NCBI GenBank assembly: GCA_932294295.1 | Contig: OW028576.1 | Coordinates: 22,141,227-22,205,226, forward strand | Source: Alitta virens | Lineage: Eukaryota; Annelida; Polychaeta; Phyllodocida; Nereididae | Direction: 5' to 3' | DNA: 64,000 bases | In this document: in pieces, positions 56,341-64,000 of the stretch | Numbering within the stretch: position 1 is the first letter of the stretch | Layout of the letters: each line of letters begins with the position of its first letter | Notes under the pieces: model-generated | Told to the model about the DNA's origin: nothing | What the model saw: the letters and a program-made list of their open reading frames with translations, nothing else | The model's database searches: none | Made by a program: the position numbers and the translations under genes

Positions 56341-57109
56341 ACTTTTTGTGTCTCTCCAATACAGACTATACATGTCTTAAGCCCCGTTCCCACATAGCCG
56401 AGTTTGTCGTAGTCAACTCGTAGTATTACGTAACGGCCAAAATTCGAGGAGTTGGCGACGAATTCTGGCGGAAAAAGTGACTCGGCGGGTTACTCGCCCA
56501 GTTACTCAGCGGGTTTCGGCGGGTCACTCGGCAGGTGACTCGCCGAGTTGTAGGAGTGACTCGCCGGGTTAAGCAAGGTAGCTACGACAGCGGCGAGTCA
56601 CCCGTCGAATGATAGGCCAACGCCAGCCTACCTGCATTCTCAGACGCATATCTCGCTTAATATTTGGTCTATTTTCGATCTGAAAAGACGTGTGGAATTA
56701 GTATGAACTATGCTACAATTCAATCATATTTGACGAAAATCTGACTAATATTAAGGGAGCAGTAGCTTTTTAAAGAAGTGCTCAGCTTTCTGTATTTAAT
56801 TTAATACAGTCCGGGCGCGGACGCTTCAGGGAGCACCAGTATAAGAAAATTAAAGATAGCAAATAAAATCACAGATCAAATCACAAATACTAATTACAAT
56901 ATCAATATTAGATTTAAATTTTACAAAAATATACACAAATTTTTACTGATCATAATATCACAATAAGATTCAAACTAACACAAAAAGATAAGAAAGTTAT
57001 ACAAATATAATCATTCCCTGGTAATTACAATAAAATATATTGCTTTTAATTAATGAAAGCAATTACATATTTTTGTAAATGTGAATGACAATCAAGACAA
57101 TGTCATATT

Positions 57110-57390
57110 ACTGTGTCATCTTTGAACAAACCATGAAATGACAGGTCAAAGAACCCCAATTTAGGCAATTAGGCAATTGACACATGTATTGAGCATTTGC
57201 TGTATTCTCTACACCCATTCTTTGTATCATTCAAAATGCTAATAGCAATTACTGTGTCATCTTTGAACAAACCATGAAATGATAGGTCAAATAACCCCAA
57301 TTTAGGCAATTAGGCAATTGACACATGTATTGAATTTGCTGTATTCTCTACACCCATTCTTTGTATCATTCAAAATGCTAATAGCAATTG
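57110..57390 (+). repeat. 141-bp tandem duplication inside MITE E
   Basis: ACTGTGTCATCTTTGAACAA begins both copies (57110 and 57251) and CAAAATGCTAATAGCAATT ends both. Few differences are seen, so the duplication is recent. Confidence 0.9.
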
Positions 57391-57524
57391 ACATAACAGT
57401 CATGGCAGTTGGCAGAATGAGTAGAAATGAATTGCAATAAAGCTCATCCAAACAATATATATAAAATGGTCAAAAATATTGACCACACCATTCAAGTCAG
57501 GGCCATACACAGAACACCTTGCCG

Positions 57525-57920
57525 CCGCCAGACTACCTGCCTTCTCAGACGAATATCTTGCTTAATATTTGGTCTATTTTCAATCTGAAAATCTATGTGG
57601 AATAAGTATGAACTCGACTATAATTCATTATTATTTGACGAAAATCGGACTAATATTAGGGGAGCAGCAGCCTTTTAAAGTAGCGCTCAGCCTTACCTGC
57701 ATTGATACAGTCTGGGCGCGGACGTCTGCGAGAGCACCACTGTTTGCCTCCGCCAACCTAGCTGCCTTCTCAGACGAATATCTCGCTTAATATTTGGTCT
57801 ATTTTCAATCCGAAAACACCTATGGAGTCACTATGAATTATACTACAAAACAATCTTATTTGACTAAAATCAGACTAATATATTAGAGGAGCAGCGGCCT
57901 TTTAAATTATATACGACCCC
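57525..57920 (+). repeat. Tandem M modules in MITE E
   Basis: Two direct copies with a period of about 237 bp: TGCCTTCTCAGACGAATATC, AATATTTGGTCTATTTTCAA, TATTTGACGAAAATCGGACT and GAGCAGCAGCCTTTTAAA, linked by ACAGTCTGGGCGCGGACGTC. In MITE D the same module is inverted. Confidence 0.75.
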
Positions 57921-57990
57921 CTACGCTGATGATGCATGTACTAAAGGTAGAACTTTACTACGAGAAACTCGGCTATGTGGGAACGGGGCT

Positions 57991-58245
57991 TGAGTGTACT
58001 AAATGACACTTGTCTCCAAAGTGCACCACTTCAAGCTCCTTTCACACCACAGACTGTTATTTGTGAATGGTTATTCTGTTCATTATCCTTCTTTTCCTCT
58101 GATATGGGAGAGAGTCCCTCTGACCTTGAATGAACCCAGCTCTGACTGTCAGCCTCTGGGACTGTCTTCCTTATTGTCTCCCATAGTCAACATTTTTTAT
58201 GTACATATATATTAATTTTAAATTTACACTCACTTTTTACATGTT
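57991..58245. other. Gene-free spacer
   Basis: Nothing recognisable. Confidence 0.4.
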
Positions 58246-58497
58246 CTAGCTATTGTATACTCTTGTATTGTGTTGGCTACTGGGCTTGGGTGTCTTCGCC
58301 CACAGTGTTACCAAATTTGCCATGATGAGGCCCAGGACTTTCAAAGGTGGGACCCCATTGGCTGAAAGGAATGACATACCTGTCATAGTTAAGCAAAAAA
58401 CTACTTCTTTGAGTTTTTTTTCAATGCTCCAGCTTCGAAGTACTTCAGCATTAAAAACTAATAGCTCTATTAAATCTTTAAACACTTTGTGTGTCAA
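58246..58497 (-). other. Unassigned open frame, possibly repetitive
   Basis: An 83-codon frame with fairly protein-like composition (VFCLTMTGMSFLSANGVPPL). Part of its DNA (CCACAGTGTTACC, GAGGCCCAGGACTTT) is loosely repeated at 60309-60385 (CCAGTGTTACCACC, GAGGGCCAAGGATTT), so it may be an old repeat or two related exon remnants. Function unknown. Confidence 0.2.
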
Positions 58498-58499
58498 GT

Positions 58500-61400
58500 C
58501 ATTTATCTAGTTTAAGGAAATTTTGATGATTTCTTGTCACTGAATTACATCATAAAGCATTTGACTGCCACTGTAATTTCCCCACACCTCATTATGACCG
58601 TTTTTCATTTCTTACTATTTTCATAAGATCGAAAATTAATGTCCAAATTATTTTTCTCAAAGCATGATACAACACATTTCTTGCACCATTAACGTAATTA
58701 TTTATCTTCCAATGATATATTATTTTCTTCCTGTCATCAGTTTGACTACAGATAAGCGGCTGAACTCAGAACTCAGAATTAATTAATTTACAGCTGAGAC
58801 TACAGCAAAGAATAAATAAGATGATTATGGACTACAGAGGTCTTATTGTTACTTCCAAGTAGGGGTTTGAATTATCGTTAAAATTTCGTTGACTTCCATT
58901 TTGTCCTACCCATGCTTTTTATGGAAACATACTATGAAAAAAAATATATATTTGGATTATAATTGTTAATTGTCACCTTTCTCTTGAATAAATCCAAGCT
59001 TTACTGAGCTGTAGGCTGAACAATGTGATTTACTTCACTGAGATGCACGGTCCTACCCTGTGTATATAATAAATTATCTAGTTATCGCCCTAAACTCTAA
59101 GAGGGTAAACTAATCGCCAATTTAACTCTTCACTGCGTCAATTGGGGTGGTTTATGGGTTTCATTGGCTGAGAATGGCATTGGTGACAGTTTTATGTCTA
59201 GAACTTTATCTGGCTATGTTATAAATGAGTTCTCATTTAATGTCCGTTCATTATGCTACAGGCAAAACCTGCTTGAACATCCATGCTTGAATAAGTCAGT
59301 TTTGCAAAGGTATTGCACGTTCTCTTTTCTCCAAGATTTGAACAAGTCTGAGGTTTTGAATCGTTTATCACTCAAGTGCTTCAAAATCCGGCAACTATTC
59401 AAATTATTTTGGCAAGGTTGTTGACCTCATTCGGGAAGTGACATTTTTGATTTTGACAAGTTCTCTGCAATTTGTATTATGTGTTCTTTACATCCAATTT
59501 TTAAGACACATGAATGTCAAAAAAACGTTTTTTATGTCATTCATTGCTTATCACAGAAATAATTCATTGAATATTCCATATTACACTTTAATTTAACTGA
59601 TTAATTAGACTAAGTGCAGAAAGAATTTGTTGAAAATGCAATTACCAAATCCAGCTGATATTTACCACATATCTCAAAATAACCCTGCATTCAACTTATT
59701 TGATTCACCCATAATTATGATAATGTCCCATAAACTTTCCTTGTGTCATTTATCACTTCATAAATCTTTTTTTATTGATGGATCTTATTAACAGATCCCC
59801 GACAAAGAAAACTTCATGGTCAGGCATGCCCCGTGCACCAAATGACCCATAATGCAATTCAGTGGAGTTCATTCTTGCAAATGCAATCACTGAACATGCA
59901 CCACCCTGTGTACTCTAGGATCGTTTGCAGAATTAGCCTTAGCCGCCTCGATAGAATGAGCATAAACCACGTTAAGCATGGTTTGGCGAATGACCGTGCT
60001 CATCACGTGGACAGAGAGAGGACCTGATCAATGTATGATACAAAATATTCTCATCAGCTTACACCATAGGATTTCTTTGTAATTTTTTCCTTTTTCATCG
60101 TTTGCGTTTTCACTGTTACACTGAATATTAAGGACTATTTTTGTGTGGTATATCATGTTTAATAAATTGTCTTGATATTTTTTTTTTTATTTTTGAGATT
60201 AACGGTTGGAAAAAAGAAAGAATAATAAATCGGATTGAGCTGAACTGAAATAATTTCATATCTGTGATTGGATATCGTTTGATTCCGCTATGTATTGGTT
60301 TTGGCCCAGTGCTTGGGTTTGAAGTTTTACGCCAGTGTTACCACCTGTGCCACGTAGAGGGCCAAGGATTTTAAGAGCTTTATTAGACAAGACAAAGAAT
60401 CATGAATGACCGAAAACATTTTTCTATGTAATACCATAATCATGGCAGGAATACTTTGCAGATAACAACATGCATACTTTCTTTTACATACTTCACTCTG
60501 CATATGTTGACATTTTATCATAATATAGGCAAAGATCGGTTTTTGCACCAAAGCTGAGTAATGGAGTTACATTTGTTTCCCTTCAATTTTTTTCCATTGG
60601 ATAAAATGAATTCCATACCCCATTTTATTTCCAATTTCCCTCCACACGAAAGACAGATTGGTAGGGTGCACCCTCATTCCACTTGAGAATGCAATTTAAA
60701 AGTTAGAGTAGAGTAGCTTAAATACATTTTAAGATAAATGTTTCAAGGTGTAAAGGCTCCTATTATTTCGCTTCGGAATTTGTTTAAATTGATGAGCTAC
60801 AATACTGTAGTTGTGGCTTCGCTTGACACTTCAATCGGTTACAGCAATGAAGGGTTGTGGCCCCTCTGGAAATAGTCAGGCTGTATTACTTTTTGTTTAC
60901 TATTGGTGTCGATCATTGTAACATTGTTTTTTATTGCATGTTCTATCATTGACATAGAGAGGCTAATTGTAAAAGGGAGTTAACTAACATGTTGGATGGT
61001 TAAAATGACCGACAATTATGCTTCAATGATATAAAACATATATGATCCAGCTTAATAAATGAGAATTACACAGTATTCCATCCATACAGGTACAGCCATG
61101 TCTTCATGCTACGTTCCTGTAGCATAGACAGCTCAAATGGCTGACAGATTACCACAGCATGGACGTTCAGTAAATGATCTATCCATTTTATAGTTGGGAT
61201 AAGAATTATTCAACCCTCCTCTCCCTTCCTTGGAATTTGCATGAAAATGTGTCAGCTATAAAATTGCACAGGACATAGATTATAAATGCAATTATCATCA
61301 TTTGGAGGATGTGATAATCTGTCATGTTTTGTTGTATTTACTGCTGTTTTGCAACAGGCTATGTAATGTTGAACTATATATTTGGCATTACATACACTTT

Positions 61401-62343
61401 CAGGCGTAAATAGTAGTTTAAAGAAATTAGTTTTGTTGAATTAGGCTAATATTGTTATGATAGGAAAGTTTTAAAAGCAAGTGATACAGCAATCAGTGAA
61501 CCTTTTTTGGTGAAAATGATATTCAAGAGGATAAAGAATTGGCTGTTATCAGCTTGTTGTATGAACTGAACTATTATTGTGGCCAGATTTGGATTGAGCC
61601 CACCAAAATGCACCAAATGGGCACTAGTACCTATTCAAAATCTAAAATTTTTCTAAATTGACACTCCATAATGTAATTAAACTCTATTCTATATATGTAC
61701 ATATCACCTATCATAAAATATGACATAAAACTTATTGCATATAACATAATATTATACATAACTCACATGTAATACACACTACACTAATAAAGCGTGCAGA
61801 TGTCTGGTTATGTTAAATTACACTTCATCGAATGAGGCACAAGATAGGAAGTCAATGCTTTGTACTGATGTCATTCTATCCCTTACTTCGCGTCTCCCAG
61901 TGTGAGGCATGTAAATTGCAACCGAGAGTAACTAAATGGAATCAGATGAAGACACGAAAGCAAATAAGAGTAAGAACGAGAATTAGAAGTTACTCTGCGA
62001 GCAATTAAAGTGGACATTTTATTGCAGGGAACTCTCCCGGGTGAAATTCATTGGAAGTAATTTGCGGGTCACATCAGCATCACTCCGTAATTGGTTTCGC
62101 GTAAGTTGTCAAGAATCTTGTTCGTCGCGGACTTGTCTATAGGTCTATCTCAGTCATTGTGACTGATTGACATATTTTATTCCCAGTTGGTTTTTTGTTG
62201 GTACAGGGATAAAATATAATATATTGTTGGCACTTCAGTTAATTATAAAAGTTGGTGCTGGAAAGATTTTTTAAAGGACACCCCATATAATAATTCACAT
62301 TTTTTTCACGGGACCTAGTTCTTGATTTATTGGCCAGCTTCTC
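58500..62343. other. Gene-free stretch
   Basis: No supported gene, RNA or young repeat. Open frames at 59164-59424 and 59833-60027 have no recognised family. Confidence 0.4.
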
Positions 62344-62346
62344 TAA

Positions 62347-62880
62347 AGCCCCCATCTCACATACCCGGTTTTGCCGTAGTGAACCCGTAGTATTACATAA
62401 TGGTTATGCAAGAGGCTTTTTCGCCGGGTTGGCGACGGATTCTGGCGGCAAAAAGGGGCAGGGCATCATCCGACGTGTGACTCGCCGGGTTCTACGGGTG
62501 ACTCAACGGGTTCTACGGGTGACTCGACGGGTTCTAAGGGTGACTCGGCGGGTATGGCCAATTAGTGGGCAAATCGCACGGTTGTACGACAGACTCGCCG
62601 GGTTCTAATTTATAGAAGAAGTTAAGCAAGGTAGCTACAACAGCACCGGGAAAGTCGGCCAGTCACCCGTAGAACCCGGCGAGTCACTCGTCGAATGATA
62701 TTTTGTACATGCAGCAGTGGAGGGGGGTTGTATATACTTTAAAAGGCTGCTGCTCCCCTAATATTAGTCCGATTTACGTCAAATAAGACTGAATTGTAGG
62801 ATAGTTCATACAGATTCTACACGTGTTTTCGGATCAAAAATAGACCAAATATTAAGCGAGATATTCTATATTATAAAATA
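62347..62880. mobile_element. One-ended Harbinger MITE F
   Basis: It begins AGCCCCCATCTCACATACCC after TAA (62344-62346), one base from the end of element C. A transposase-side hairpin (62417-62454), 21-bp array units (62470-62690) and an M arm starting TATATACTTTAAAAGGCTGC (62730) follow. Similarity ends near 62870 at an ATCT microsatellite, so the other end is lost. Confidence 0.85.
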
Positions 62881-62889
62881 AGCAATTAA

Positions 62890-62990
62890 ATCTATCTGTC
62901 TCTCTAAACTATCCATCTATCTATCTACATATCTACATATTGACATATCTATCTATCTACATATCTATCTATCTAACTATCTACATTAAA
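62890..62990 (+). repeat. ATCT microsatellite
   Basis: Runs of ATCT with ACAT interruptions, directly at the broken edge of MITE F. Confidence 0.85.
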
Positions 62991-63026
62991 GAACAGCGAT
63001 TAATGTTGGGGGCGTTTTTGACAAGA

Positions 63027-63117
63027 ATATTCTTGTTTTTGCCCAGTATACCTAATTAATATTCCTCTTCTTATCTATTATATAAATTCTACACATTTTC
63101 CTGAACAATTCATATAT
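63027..63117 (+). mobile_element. M-family fragment
   Basis: TTCTTGTTTTTGCCCAGTAT, TTATCTATTATATAAATTCT and TTTCCTGAACAATTCA match the fragments at 42500-42590 (inverse) and 41527. It shows the non-M portion of that family. Confidence 0.6.
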
Positions 63118-63424
63118 TTAATAAAGAGGATATGAACATCTTTGACTCATTCTTCAGACTTGTACAGGTAAATTGTGACCCTGGTTTCATTTGCAAAAGC
63201 AGAAACTACACCACATTTTTGAGACACAAAACGATCTACCACATTACTGAATTTAGAAAACATCTGTAGTTGCACTTGTATATTTTGATTAAAAACATAC
63301 GATTTCATATCAGCTCATAAACATGAGAGTACATAAACCATGAAACTGTTGTTCAACACATATCATAAAGCTCTTTTATAAACATAAACATAGAGTAGTA
63401 TGACATGCATTATAAGTTCTCCAG

Positions 63425-63600
63425 AGTGAGATTAGCTGACTTAGTCTGGTAGGCACAGAAGTCCACAGAAATGTTACAATTGAACGTATCTGAGGTGGAT
63501 GGATAGTGCAAAGGCGTGAATGGGGCTCGAATGGGTGTGAATGCTATGAAAGGGTATTGGACAAGTAGTGTTGCATCCCGGACAGTGGTCATTGTGTACA
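63425..63600 (-). repeat. Dispersed repeat R5, copy 2
   Basis: Inverse orientation to 46230-46445. The minus strand shares CATTCACACCCATTCGAGCC and CACCTCAGATACGTTCAATT. The 141-codon minus frame across it is not preserved in the other copy. Confidence 0.6.
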
Positions 63601-64000
63601 GCAATGAGCATGGCGTTTTGTGACTCATCCACAATGAATTTTGCTTTTCGGTGAATTTGTTGCATACAATTGACTTTGACTTTGTGAAAAGCAAAGTGAA
63701 TTGTATGTGTATGACTGAATTTATGCTGTTAGGTTTACAAACTATAGAGTGAGTGTTCTTGTTGCGGTGAAAGTTGTATTGGTTCTTGCTGAAATATAGC
63801 GTCCAATAGTAGTTCCAAATTAGTTTGTAAATCAATATAAATCAGGGTTTTATAGTTTGATATTACTATATTACAATTGCACCCTTGGCTGGCCTGTTCA
63901 AGCATGAGCCTTGTAGTTTAAGGTTGATCAAGACAGTTCTTCCATATCATGTTCCAGGATTTAATTCTAGAGACTTTCTGATTTGAAGGTGAGAGGTCTA
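63601..64000. other. Gene-free right edge
   Basis: Nothing recognisable. Confidence 0.4.

Larger units (their letters stand above)
56380..57990. mobile_element. Harbinger MITE E (1611 bp), subfamily 2
   Basis: Left end AGCCCCGTTCCCACATAGCC is identical to element B, and the right end is its inverse. The left flank is TTA (56377-56379) and the right flank TGA (57991-57993), probably a mutated TTA. Inside are a transposase-side hairpin, GACTCGCCG array units (56465-56600), M modules (56635-56780 and 57525-57920) and an AT-rich filler with a tandem duplication. No coding sequence. Confidence 0.9.

Noticed and set aside
59930..60000. Repeat shared with 43260-43330
   Set aside because: Only short words (GATAGAAT, AGCAT, TTAAGC) agree; too weak to call without an alignment.

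Overview
The window looks like nuclear DNA of an invertebrate animal, most likely marine. It is AT-rich, has no operons or ribosome binding sites, and has almost no long open reading frames outside mobile elements. It carries tRNA-derived SINE pieces, LINE-like 3' tails, MITEs and animal PIF/Harbinger transposons. TAGGCCTA-like words and the general texture would fit a deuterostome such as a hemichordate, but I cannot name the species. No host gene is securely recognised.

Layout. 1-663: decayed gag-protease end of an LTR retroelement on the minus strand. 664-12655: old repeats, including a complete TTA-flanked MITE (1524-2181), a tRNA-Arg-like SINE head (5178-5249) and a foldback element (9833-10662). 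12659-13995: a Harbinger MITE. 13999-21800: mostly empty, with small foldbacks, minisatellites and a LINE-like tail. 21805-22935: remnant of an uncharacterised transposase-like gene cut by a truncated Harbinger MITE (22924-23416). 24338-29203, 33305-38217 and 48419-53204: three full-length Harbinger elements, called A, B and C here. 55385-56340: a large minisatellite. 56380-57990 and 62347-62880: two more Harbinger derivatives. The remaining stretches are gene-free.

Each full-length element is about 4.8-4.9 kb. It is bounded by TIRs starting AGCCCC and a TAA or TTAA target duplication, and carries two convergent genes: a DDE transposase and a Myb/SANT-type (MADF-like) DNA-binding protein with a lysine/SP-rich, histone H1-like N-terminal tail and a Gln/His-rich segment. 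In known Harbinger elements the Myb-like partner helps bring the transposase to the transposon ends, and 21-bp subterminal arrays here are candidate binding sites. B has an intact 441-residue transposase, and its partner gene is broken by a single TGA. A and C are pseudogenised.

The most interesting observation is that all six element genes end, 17-25 nt after the stop codon, in a stem-loop GGCCTTTTTCAAGGCC followed by ACCA or ACCC. This fits the replication-dependent histone mRNA 3' stem-loop consensus and is followed by a purine-rich GAAAGAGC-like block. With the H1-like tail of the partner protein, this suggests that these transposons may use histone-type 3'-end processing and S-phase expression. 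I know of no description of this. The two gene 3' ends share a cassette in opposite orientation, and A and B also hold a foldback of TTCAGAAGTGCCGTA repeats between the genes.
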